DNA from: Candidatus Omnitrophota bacterium
Lineage (GTDB): Bacteria > Ratteibacteria > UBA8468 > B48-G9 > JAFGKM01
Direction of reading: 5' to 3'
DNA length: 64,000 bases
Assembly (NCBI GenBank): GCA_023819375.1
Contig: JAMWDI010000004.1
Coordinates: 163,088 to 227,087, forward strand
Position numbers and translations under genes: made by a program. The notes below the pieces were generated by a model. It ran no database searches. It had not been told where the DNA came from and saw only the letters and a program-made list of their open reading frames with translations. Below, in pieces: positions 25,417 to 33,781 of this stretch. Position 1 is the stretch's first letter. Every line of letters starts with the position of its first letter.

Positions 25417-26405
25417 TTCTCCTCCTTTTTTCTATAAACTTCCTGGAGTATTTTAACTGATTTTATATTCTCCTCAATAGTTATACCTTTTACTTCCTCA
25501 TCAAAATTCCCCTCTATTGCTTTTTTAAATTTATCAAGAGTCCATAGAAGAGAATCCTTAAATTCTTCCTTAGGAATATTTAAATATTCAATTCTATCTG
25601 ATTCTACTGGAGAATTTTTTCCATAAACGTAAAAAACTTTTCCATCTCTCAAATAGAGGACTCCATTTTCACCCTCTATCGTCCAGTAACCGGTCCAATC
25701 AGTTTGAATTCCTTTGCCTATCCACGTTGCATAATAATCAATAAAAATATCATCAAAAATCATATTTATAGAAACACACGCATTTCCCTTATAAGGACTA
25801 TATGAGGGATTAAATGAGTAAAATGATATTACTTTTTTTATCTCCTTTTCAAGAACATATCTTAAATCATCAAAATGGTGTATACTCATGTCATCCAAAA
25901 CAGGCTCTTTTATCTCTTCTCTCCAATCATATGTTCTCATAATTCTTGAAAAATATATTGAAACATATGAAATTTTGCCCAATCTACCACTTTTTATAAT
26001 CTCTCTCATAACTTTTAATTGTGGTGTACTTCTTTGATTCTGATTAACTAAAAAGACTACATTTTTTTCATTCTTTAATTTTAAAATCTCGGGTATTTCT
26101 TCAAAATTTAAAGTAAGTGGCTTTTCACATAAAATATTCATATTTTTAGATATTGCTTCCTTTGCAATCTTTAAATGGGTATCTGGAGGAGTAACAATAA
26201 TGCATCCATCAATTTTTTCTTTTATTTCATTAAGTTCAGAATAAATAGGGAAATTTCTATATTTTTCATTATCTCTTAATTCTTTCCTTACTTTTTCAGA
26301 TACTTCAACAATACCTCCTATTTCCCAATCTTTCTCTTCAATAATATAATCAATCCACCTTCTTCCAAGTTTACCGGCACCAACAATAACAACTTTTTTT
26401 CTCAT
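25413..26405 (-). CDS. Gfo/Idh/MocA family NAD(P)-dependent oxidoreductase
   Basis: 330 residues. Rossmann motif VVIVGAGKLGRRWIDYI, DGCIIVTPPDTH, and the catalytic-Lys loop NILCEKPLTLN. The second domain has LDDMSIHHFDDLRYVLEK, where paired His replace the more usual single His, and a beta-sheet region YATWIGKGIQTDWTGYW. Cytoplasmic sugar or cyclitol dehydrogenase of unknown substrate. It joins its neighbours by 4-bp overlaps on both sides, coupling it to the secreted TIM-barrel protein upstream and the creatinase-fold protein downstream. Confidence 0.88.
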   Translation of the reverse strand: MRKKVVIVGAGKLGRRWIDYIIEEKDWEIGGIVEVSEKVRKELRDNEKYRNFPIYSELNEIKEKIDGCIIVTPPDTHLKIAKEAISKNMNILCEKPLTLNFEEIPEILKLKNEKNVVFLVNQNQRSTPQLKVMREIIKSGRLGKISYVSIYFSRIMRTYDWREEIKEPVLDDMSIHHFDDLRYVLEKEIKKVISFYSFNPSYSPYKGNACVSINMIFDDIFIDYYATWIGKGIQTDWTGYWTIEGENGVLYLRDGKVFYVYGKNSPVESDRIEYLNIPKEEFKDSLLWTLDKFKKAIEGNFDEEVKGITIEENIKSVKILQEVYRKKEEK

Positions 26406-28282
26406 TCTTTCACCTCTTCTTTTGCTCTCTTAATACTATTAAAGAAACTTTCAGGTTTACCTTCAAGTAAATTTGGAACAAAGGGTTTAATTTCTCCTTT
26501 TTTTATTTTCTCTTCCATTTCCTCTCTTTTCTTTTTATCCATCCAATAATATTCATACCAACCATATCCAGGTGTATAACTTTGCCAATAAATCCAAACA
26601 TAGTCAGAATAACTTTCTCTTAAAAGTGGAATAAGTTTTTCGTACATACCACCGTCTTCTCTTTCTCTGCCTGGTGCTTCATATGTATTTGCTCTTCCAC
26701 CAACTCCACTATTTAAAAATAATTTTTCAGGTTCAACCTTTATATCAAAATTTTCCTTTAAAAATGGCATAACTTCAACAAAAAACTTTGTATTGTAGTA
26801 AGGTCCTTTAATTGTATCTCCTATATGTGGTGAATATTCTCCATCTATAATCTTTGTCTTTCCTTTACTTCCAGAAATCATCCCTGAGAGAAAAGAATAG
26901 AATAATCTATGTTTCATATCAGGATATAAATAACCAGGAGAAACAGATGATTTTTCTAAATTTCCCCAATGACATTGAAAAATACTTCTTCCAAGTCCAA
27001 CCATTCTTGAACCATCAACACTTATAACAACTATATCTGGTTTTTCTTCTTGTAAAATTTCAATAATTTCTTTACCCTTTTCAAAGGCTCTTTTTGCGCA
27101 ATCTTCAAAATTATATTTTTCTTTATAATATCCATGATAAGTAAAAATATGTGTTTTTTTACCAGGTGTTTCACAGTCAAGAAATATTCCTTTACAGTTT
27201 GTTTCTTTTACAATTTTACCTATTATTCTGAAATTTTCTTTAATTATTTCCCATATTTTTTCGTCAAATAACCAATCAACATTCTCTTCATTTCTTAAAT
27301 AAGCACTAACCCATAAAAAATTATCCTTCCATCTTTCAAATTTCAAATTTTTCAGTATATCAATCTGTGGTTTTAATTTTTCATAATCAATTTTAACTGT
27401 ATAAGAAAATGGCCAGAAACCACCATAAGGACAGATATTATCAATATTATCAAATCCTATTGTAATTCCATCAAAATAAAAATACTGTTCTTCAAGTTCT
27501 TTTAATCTTTCTTTCAATTGAGATACTGAAATTCTTCCCCATCCACTTTGAATTAACTTAGGATAAGTTACTGGTGGATAAACAAATGAAATTTTTTCAA
27601 TATTATCTTTATATTTTAAAGAAAAGAAACTATCTTTTTTTACTTCCTTTTTTATTAAAATTAAATTCCACCCCTTATTTATTTTAAATTTAAATTCGTC
27701 TTTCCCTTCAATTAATTCTCCATTTACAAAAAATTTAATCTCATTATCTGAACTTATAAAAAAGTTGCTTTCCTTTTCATCTGATGAAAATAACCAGAAA
27801 GAAAGATAATAAACACCTTCTTCAAATCCTTCAAATTTTAATATATCTAAAGTTGAACCAAAAAATTTCCACTCAGGTAAAGATGGTTTTATTTCTTTTT
27901 CATTCAACTTCTTTTTCGCAGGCCCTTTTATTAAAAAAGTTCTTAAATATTTCTCTGTCTTTACTTCTCTTATTTCTGATTTTGCTTTTTCTCCTTCTAT
28001 TGTTTGTGATTCAACATAAAAATAAATAGTAAAATCTGAAGGAAGATATGAAATTTCAAATTTGTGTTTTTTTCTCAAGTTTTTATCAATTAAAAATGCA
28101 CAATATTGTGAATTAAGCAATGACTTAAATGGACTATAAAATAATCTTGAATCTGCTTCTTTATCTGTTTCCCATTCAATTGTTACTGAAAAGGAATTTG
28201 AATATGTTTTAAGATTTAAAATTTCTAATCCTTTGCAACTTAAAAAAGAAAAAATATAAATAATAATAAAATATCTTCTCAT
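26402..28282 (-). CDS. Secreted TIM-barrel protein of an unnamed family (D-x-E type), with N-terminal FN3-like and PA14-like domains
   Basis: 626 residues. A signal peptide (RRYFIIIYIFSFLSC) may end in a weak lipobox at Cys16. An FN3-like segment (about 20-115) contains VTIEWETDKEADSRLFYS, then a beta domain (about 140-250) with FWLFSSDEKESNFFISSDNEIKFFVNGE as in PA14-type binding modules. From about 265 comes a barrel whose core matches two other proteins here (38854-40506 and 49917-50993): W-DE-W spacing, GIFLDCETPG, FTYHGYY and RAFEKGKEIIEIL, and near the end SDYVWIYWQSYTPGYGWYEYYW. Asp and Glu of LDCET are candidate catalytic residues. It follows prepilin P2 by 11 bp. Confidence 0.65.
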   Translation of the reverse strand: MRRYFIIIYIFSFLSCKGLEILNLKTYSNSFSVTIEWETDKEADSRLFYSPFKSLLNSQYCAFLIDKNLRKKHKFEISYLPSDFTIYFYVESQTIEGEKAKSEIREVKTEKYLRTFLIKGPAKKKLNEKEIKPSLPEWKFFGSTLDILKFEGFEEGVYYLSFWLFSSDEKESNFFISSDNEIKFFVNGELIEGKDEFKFKINKGWNLILIKKEVKKDSFFSLKYKDNIEKISFVYPPVTYPKLIQSGWGRISVSQLKERLKELEEQYFYFDGITIGFDNIDNICPYGGFWPFSYTVKIDYEKLKPQIDILKNLKFERWKDNFLWVSAYLRNEENVDWLFDEKIWEIIKENFRIIGKIVKETNCKGIFLDCETPGKKTHIFTYHGYYKEKYNFEDCAKRAFEKGKEIIEILQEEKPDIVVISVDGSRMVGLGRSIFQCHWGNLEKSSVSPGYLYPDMKHRLFYSFLSGMISGSKGKTKIIDGEYSPHIGDTIKGPYYNTKFFVEVMPFLKENFDIKVEPEKLFLNSGVGGRANTYEAPGREREDGGMYEKLIPLLRESYSDYVWIYWQSYTPGYGWYEYYWMDKKKREEMEEKIKKGEIKPFVPNLLEGKPESFFNSIKRAKEEVKE

Positions 28283-28293
28283 TTTTTATTTTT

Positions 28294-29004
28294 TTATTCA
28301 TAAAAAGCACTCCAGACAGCATATTTTACATGAAAAGTACTCCAGTCAATAAGTTTTACACTTCCATCACAGAATAAAACATTATAGCCTATTAAATGAG
28401 GTTGAGGAACTCTTAGTCTTTCTCCATTATAATCATAAAATCCATTACAAGCAGGTGTCATAACCCTTATTCCACCTAAAGCAGAAGCATCTGTTACCGG
28501 AAAACAAACCATATAATAAAAGTTTCTTGGTTTTGTTTCTGTTAAAAGTATTTGTGTTGATGGCTTTTTAATTTTACTTATTTTATAATTACCTGCCCAT
28601 CTGCCCTCAAAAAGAGTCATTCCATAATCAGAAAAATAAGTTCTACCACATCCCCAACCTCCTCCCGGATCGTAATTCCATCTATTGAATTTTAAAATTG
28701 ATGGGCATTTTAGTAATTTCGTATCTTTTAAATATCCTCTATCTATAAATCTGTTATACCAAAAAGCCTCTGAATTAGGAGTATTTAAGAAAACAGTTGA
28801 TTCAATAAATTTTGGTAAATAATCATCATAATCAATTGTATACATGGCAAAAGCAAGTCCTAATTGTCTTAAATTATTCATACAACTTGCCTGTCTTGCT
28901 CTCTCCCTTGCTTTTGAAAGAGCTGGTAGCAACATTGCAGCAAGGATAGCAATTATCGCAACTACAACAAGTAATTCTATTAATGTAAATCCCTTCCTTT
29001 TCAT
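28294..29004 (-). CDS. Prepilin-type N-terminal cleavage/methylation protein (cassette P2)
   Basis: 236 residues from the ATG at 29004, preceded by GGGAGGTGAG; the GTG at 29013 lies inside that ribosome site. Leader MKRKG, then [19 protein letters not shown]. After the helix: [30 protein letters not shown], and the late motif [14 protein letters not shown] Gly-rich stretch ([13 protein letters not shown]) in the middle adds two further Cys. Expected in the inner membrane or a pseudopilus after cleavage at Gly5. It is the first gene of the nine-gene operon to 17863 and has a TTGACA/9-bp-repeat promoter directly upstream. Confidence 0.92.
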   Translation of the reverse strand: MKRKGFTLIELLVVVAIIAILAAMLLPALSKARERARQASCMNNLRQLGLAFAMYTIDYDDYLPKFIESTVFLNTPNSEAFWYNRFIDRGYLKDTKLLKCPSILKFNRWNYDPGGGWGCGRTYFSDYGMTLFEGRWAGNYKISKIKKPSTQILLTETKPRNFYYMVCFPVTDASALGGIRVMTPACNGFYDYNGERLRVPQPHLIGYNVLFCDGSVKLIDWSTFHVKYAVWSAFYE

Positions 29005-29023
29005 ATTTCTCACCTCCCTTCAT

Positions 29024-29059
29024 TTTATATATATTATACATTAGTTTTTATTTTGTCAA
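29024..29059 (-). promoter_or_regulatory. Promoter with tandem 9-bp repeats upstream of prepilin P2
   Basis: On the minus strand: TTGACA (29059-29054), a 12-bp spacer, then ATGTATAAT (29041-29033) and ATATATAAA (29032-29024) in perfect 9-bp phase, then ATG of an adjoining third partial unit. TATAAT is 15 bp from TTGACA. The Shine-Dalgarno GGGAGG follows. The layout matches the regions at 41328-41367 and 51673-51707. Confidence 0.6.
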
Positions 29060-29109
29060 ATTCTTTCCTCTTTTGAATTCGGAGGACGGGGCTTGTCTTT
29101 ATATAAAAA

Positions 29110-32100
29110 TTAATTAAAATCAAGAGTTGCTTTTTCATACAGATTTGCTTTTTTTCTCATTTCTATTGTTTTTATCAGTCCTGCTTCTTTTAATCTGCCA
29201 TATGGAAGATAGCCATGAAAAATATATTTATTTTCAAGTAATTTCAATAATTCAAGTATAAATTTTTCTCTTTCTTCTGGACTTTTACCTGAAATAATTA
29301 ATGAATTCTCTTTTATATATATACCAGTTTTACCAAAATCACCTATCAAGATACCTTTATCTGTCTTAAATTCTTTTTTTCTTATTATTGGCATATTTAT
29401 CTCATATCTTTTATCAAGTGCTTCACTATACCAAACCCTAAAAAATGCATATATTCTTTTCCCTGCTCTTTCATCAATAAAATCATAATTATCTGGAATA
29501 ACTATAGGTAAACCATTTAGATTTTCATCAATATATTTAAAATTGATAATTTCAGCCTTTGATGATAAAAAAATTTCTGATTGGAATTCAATTTTTATAT
29601 TTAAATTTTTAGTTTTTGGCAAAAGGAATCTTCCTGTTTTTTTATCAACTATTTCAAATTTGGTTGGCTTTTCATTTATAACTACATTTTCTACTTTATG
29701 ATTGTCAGGGATTAGAAATTCACAGATAATATTTTCAGGTAACTTTTCAAAATTTAAATAACCACTTATTTGTTTTCCATAATCTTTTTCTTCCATTTTA
29801 AAACTACCTTTACCTTTATTTTCTTTTAAATCTTTAATCTTCATAATTACAAGAAATATATCTGCATCCCACCTTTTTAATTCATAAGAAAATTCTGAAA
29901 AATCTTTATTGAAATTTAATTCAACCGGTAAACCAAAATATTCACAGATTAAGAAAACACCATCGCCAAATATATTATTTTCAATTTTAAATTTAAATCT
30001 TTTCTTTTCTGGATAAGTATTTCCAATAGATAAAATACTTCCAATACCATCTCCAAATCTTGAACATATTACCATTTCATCTTCACATCTTAATCCAGAA
30101 ATAGGTCTATATCCTGATAAGTTTTCTTTTTCTGGTATGTCAGATACTTTAATCATTTCAGGAACTCCCATAACATCATCAACACTAAAAGTAGTGCCAA
30201 AACATAAAGCACCAATCTTTGTAAAACCAAACATCTTTCTATAAATATCTCTTAAAAATTCAGATGAAAATTTCTCAATATCAATCCTATAAGGAACTTG
30301 TCTATCTCCCCAGTGTGTGCAATGTAAACTTATTGGTTTTGTTCCAAGTCTTATTCTGTTTATAAATTGTGCATAAATTGGGTTATCTACATTCCCCCCA
30401 AATGAACCTCCTTCTAATAAAAATACATCTGTATTCATACATGTGGGCCATGTATTTGAAGCATCACTTGCTACTGCCAATCTGTATCCTCTTTTATCTT
30501 TTGGTAAATTCCTTATTGCGTTAAATAACTGAGAGATACCAATACCTTCATCTACATATAAACCTTTTTCGTCAAATGATAAACCTTCTGTCTTTGATAA
30601 TACTTTTTCACCTCTATATTTAAAGCCACCATTTCCTCTTATATTGTCCATACATATTGCTGATAAAGAAATTTCTTCTCTAATTTTTTCAAAATCCTTT
30701 AAAGTATCTTCCCCAAATTTTGTATACCACCAATACATTCTTGGTCCACCATTATTTCTTCCTAATGGGCCATAATTATAAATACAATGTGGTAAGCCCT
30801 CTTTTATATCTTCATCTTTATAGATTTTATTTGCAAGTTCTTCTTCACAGAAATTGCATAAATAAAATCCAACTGCACATCCAGAATTTATGACCTTACC
30901 TGCCCAAATATTTTTTCTCCAGTTGTGAAATTTATCATAATCTTCAAGATATTCCCAGTAAGGTGTCTTTTTCCATCCTTCTTCTTGTTTATATCCAGAA
31001 AAATATTCTTTTTTACCATACCAATCCCCAAGGCGTTTATATCCTCCAAATTTCCAGTACCATCCTTGTCCAAATCTTCTAAATAATTCAAGTGACAAAA
31101 TATCATTATCTTTCTCTCTTAAGTTTCTATATCCAAAATATTCAGGACTCATAGATTCACCCTTATATAAATTCGGGTCAATATCTTTATTTGGCTTAAA
31201 TGCATCTGGAAATAATTTCTGATATAAATCAAGACATGAAAAAAATCTGTAAGATGAGGGGACTGAACCCAAAACAAAACTTATTTTATAATTTTCTTTT
31301 GGTCTTATAGCAATCCTTAGTAAATAACTCAAAATTCCTGTGTTTTTATTTAAATATTTGAAAGATGTTTTTTCATATGAAAAATATTGATATGGGTCTC
31401 TTCCAAGAATTATTCCAGAATTTTCATCGTATAAGGCAATAAATGGAATCTGATATGGATATAAAGCCCCATAAATTGTTGGTTCATAGATTCTTTCTAC
31501 ATAATCTTGAGGATTTTTATAAAATTCACATCCATCATAATAAAAAAACTCCTCATTTAAATTACAGGGAAGGTTAAATTTTATCTCAAGTTTTTGAACT
31601 TTATCTTTTTTATTTTCAATAAATATATGCCAAAATATTGCATCTTTTTCTGGTTTTATTTTATTTTCAATTTTTATTTCCTCATTACTCTTTTTTGATA
31701 TTAAGGAGTTTTTATTTAAATATAAATTTTCTGTTTTTAATGCAACTTCTTTAAAATCTTTGTTTCCATCGAAAACAATAATTGGTTCAATTTTAGTCTT
31801 TTGTTTCTCTTTTCTTATAAAATTTTCAATTTCAAGGATTTCAAGTTCTTTATTTAATGAAAGTTTTAAATTGCCTCCTTTAATAAAGACCATATCTTTT
31901 TTTATTTCTATAGAAGGTTTTAAATCTGAAACTTTATATAATGGTAAATTCCAGTTGTTTCCAAGTTTATATTCCTTCCACGTTGTAAGAAATTTTTCAA
32001 TACTTGGTAAAATATACTCATCTAAAGAAACTTCATGTAAATCATCCCATATAAATGCAAATTCTCCTTCTGATTGTGTTTGCATATAATATCTTATTTT

Positions 32101-32727
32101 TTTTATATTTCTTGGATCACCTTCTCCTTTTGTTAGTCCCCCTCTATAAGGAGAAGCAGGATTTACATTGAATGAAAATTCAAGGGGATCGCCTAAACTT
32201 CCCCACATTCCTAAAGTTGCTACATGCCACCAACATACCCAATTATGTCTTGCAACAAGTTTATTATTTATATCATAAAATTCTATTCCAAAATTTGCAT
32301 GTTTTGTTCCACCTATTATATCAGGTCCTTCCCATTGTCCTTTTATCGGTCTTATCCAGAATTTAAAATTTTTGCCTTCAAAATTCATAACTTTGTATTC
32401 TTTTTCTACCCATATCATAGGGAATTTACTTTCTTTTATTTTCTTAACTTTCCATTCAATAAGTAATGAACCTTCTCCCTCTTTTTTTAAACCTTTCTCA
32501 ATATATATTTTTGCATCACTAATCCCTTCTTCATATCCAATCTTAAATCCGTCTATTTTGTCAAAACTCTCTTTAAATAATTCTTCTGAATTTAAACCAA
32601 AAGAAATTAAGAATAAAAATAATAAAAAATTTATTAATTTTTCTCCTCCTTTTGCTCTTTTAATTACTGTTAGATAAGTAATCAGATAAACAAGAAGTTC
32701 TATTAATATAAATTCTCTACTTTTCAT
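29110..32727 (-). CDS. Giant secreted glycosidase-like protein with a degenerate prepilin leader at its N-terminus
   Basis: 1205 residues as an open frame. The first 30 (MKSREFILIELLVYL...) are a decayed prepilin leader lacking the Gly before the cleavage site. Next come a strong ribosome-site-like AAAGGAGGAG, whose bases also encode Lys-Gly-Gly, and a normal signal peptide LINFLLFLFLISFGLNS (31-47). Residues about 48-240 are a beta-sandwich binding domain (FIWDDLHEV). The rest resembles the protein at 43664-46393: NKDIDPNLYKG, YWWYTKFGE, ICMDNIRG with a candidate acidic site, and a C-terminal FFRVWYSEALDKRYE ... LIISGKSPEEREKF module. Where translation really starts is uncertain; no ATG, GTG or TTG lies between the ribosome-site-like sequence and the signal peptide. 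Overlaps the upstream gene by 11 bp. Confidence 0.7.
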   Translation of the reverse strand: MKSREFILIELLVYLITYLTVIKRAKGGEKLINFLLFLFLISFGLNSEELFKESFDKIDGFKIGYEEGISDAKIYIEKGLKKEGEGSLLIEWKVKKIKESKFPMIWVEKEYKVMNFEGKNFKFWIRPIKGQWEGPDIIGGTKHANFGIEFYDINNKLVARHNWVCWWHVATLGMWGSLGDPLEFSFNVNPASPYRGGLTKGEGDPRNIKKIRYYMQTQSEGEFAFIWDDLHEVSLDEYILPSIEKFLTTWKEYKLGNNWNLPLYKVSDLKPSIEIKKDMVFIKGGNLKLSLNKELEILEIENFIRKEKQKTKIEPIIVFDGNKDFKEVALKTENLYLNKNSLISKKSNEEIKIENKIKPEKDAIFWHIFIENKKDKVQKLEIKFNLPCNLNEEFFYYDGCEFYKNPQDYVERIYEPTIYGALYPYQIPFIALYDENSGIILGRDPYQYFSYEKTSFKYLNKNTGILSYLLRIAIRPKENYKISFVLGSVPSSYRFFSCLDLYQKLFPDAFKPNKDIDPNLYKGESMSPEYFGYRNLREKDNDILSLELFRRFGQGWYWKFGGYKRLGDWYGKKEYFSGYKQEEGWKKTPYWEYLEDYDKFHNWRKNIWAGKVINSGCAVGFYLCNFCEEELANKIYKDEDIKEGLPHCIYNYGPLGRNNGGPRMYWWYTKFGEDTLKDFEKIREEISLSAICMDNIRGNGGFKYRGEKVLSKTEGLSFDEKGLYVDEGIGISQLFNAIRNLPKDKRGYRLAVASDASNTWPTCMNTDVFLLEGGSFGGNVDNPIYAQFINRIRLGTKPISLHCTHWGDRQVPYRIDIEKFSSEFLRDIYRKMFGFTKIGALCFGTTFSVDDVMGVPEMIKVSDIPEKENLSGYRPISGLRCEDEMVICSRFGDGIGSILSIGNTYPEKKRFKFKIENNIFGDGVFLICEYFGLPVELNFNKDFSEFSYELKRWDADIFLVIMKIKDLKENKGKGSFKMEEKDYGKQISGYLNFEKLPENIICEFLIPDNHKVENVVINEKPTKFEIVDKKTGRFLLPKTKNLNIKIEFQSEIFLSSKAEIINFKYIDENLNGLPIVIPDNYDFIDERAGKRIYAFFRVWYSEALDKRYEINMPIIRKKEFKTDKGILIGDFGKTGIYIKENSLIISGKSPEEREKFILELLKLLENKYIFHGYLPYGRLKEAGLIKTIEMRKKANLYEKATLDFN
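32641..32727 (-). pseudogene. Relic of a prepilin 5' end fused to the downstream enzyme gene
   Basis: Codons 1-29 of the 1205-residue frame read MKSREFILIELLV then a shortened run to KRAKGGE. They match the start of the seven intact prepilins ([13 protein letters not shown] ... KARERA) in amino acids and largely in bases. Gly at -1 is Glu5, so the prepilin peptidase should not cut. Glu at +5 is kept. About twenty residues of helix and the whole C-terminal domain are missing. I infer an internal deletion that joined an ancestral prepilin start to the next gene. Confidence 0.65.
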
Positions 32728-33781
32728 ATTTTCTCCTCTTTTTTAAATAATTTTCAAGAGCAATTATTCCAAAAAATGTAGATATATCTCTTTGAAAAGG
32801 AACCCATTTATTATCTTTAAACAATTTTGAATGGTAAAATTGACCATCTTGCAGTTGATTGTCAAGAATAAATCTTAGACATCTTAAACCTGATTCAAGA
32901 TATCTTTTTTCATTAAATAATAAATATGTTTCCAACAATATGATAGCACACATAGCAGTTGCAGTTCCATCATTTCCTTCGCGGTTTTCTAATCTCCATG
33001 AACCATCTGTTTCAATTCCTGCTGGTATACTTCCATCCCATAATTGTAATCTTAAAATTCTATCAACTGCTCTTATAAGTGGTGGTATTAAATATTTTTC
33101 TCTTAAAAATTTATATGCCATTAAAATTGGATAAGTGAACCAATATAATGTTCTACCAGAAGATGGTTTTATTTCTTTAAAATAGTAATGACCACAATAC
33201 CAATTACCTTCTAAATCTTGATTTTTAATTAAATAATCAATCTGGTCTTTAAAAACTTTTAAATATTTTTCTTCTTTTGTTTCTTCATATAACATCAAAA
33301 AACTTGCATCATCATGTATTGGTAAAGGATTTATATGTTCCCATTTCTCTATATCAAATAACTGTCCTATTACTCCAGGTGAATGAAGATTTTTAATTAT
33401 CCAGTCAGCAGCAAGTTTTGCACTTTTTAAATATTTTTCTTCTTTTGTTTCTTTATAAATTTCTATTATTCCAGAAAGACATTCAAAGATATCACTTGGA
33501 GCAATTTGATTTTTTGATGTATATGCAGGTGTCTCATATGCACCATATAAGGGAGAATTTTTATTAAGATACTGTAAACTTAAAATAAAATCAGCACATC
33601 TCTTTGCTCTCTCAATTAGTATATGTTCTTTTGTCCTTCTGTAAATTGATAAAAGTGCTCTAATGCCTTCTCCATCATGCCATATGAAATCTCCATGAAA
33701 ACAGCCATTTTCTTTCTGTAAGTTCAATACCCATTTTTTTGCTTTTTCAATTGCATTAATAATTTCTTCTTTTTTAATCAT
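32717..33781 (-). CDS. (alpha/alpha)-barrel protein, six-hairpin glycosidase-like
   Basis: 354 residues, no signal peptide. Repeated helical hairpins are visible: AKKWVLNLQKENGCFHGDF, AKRCADFILSLQYLN, AKLAADWIIKNL, QIDYLIKNQDLEGNWYCG, AVDRILRLQLWDGSIPAG, GLRCLRFILDNQLQDGQFYH. Recurrent Gln-x(n)-Gly-x-(F/W) ends resemble unsaturated glucuronyl hydrolases and pectate lyase or terpene-cyclase-type toroids. DGTATAMCAIILLE and HDDASFLMLYEE contain acidic residues that could be catalytic. The exact family is not certain. It overlaps the MttB-like gene by 4 bp (ATGA) and the giant secreted protein by 11 bp, and so shares the P4 operon. Confidence 0.65.
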   Translation of the reverse strand: MIKKEEIINAIEKAKKWVLNLQKENGCFHGDFIWHDGEGIRALLSIYRRTKEHILIERAKRCADFILSLQYLNKNSPLYGAYETPAYTSKNQIAPSDIFECLSGIIEIYKETKEEKYLKSAKLAADWIIKNLHSPGVIGQLFDIEKWEHINPLPIHDDASFLMLYEETKEEKYLKVFKDQIDYLIKNQDLEGNWYCGHYYFKEIKPSSGRTLYWFTYPILMAYKFLREKYLIPPLIRAVDRILRLQLWDGSIPAGIETDGSWRLENREGNDGTATAMCAIILLETYLLFNEKRYLESGLRCLRFILDNQLQDGQFYHSKLFKDNKWVPFQRDISTFFGIIALENYLKKRRKYEK

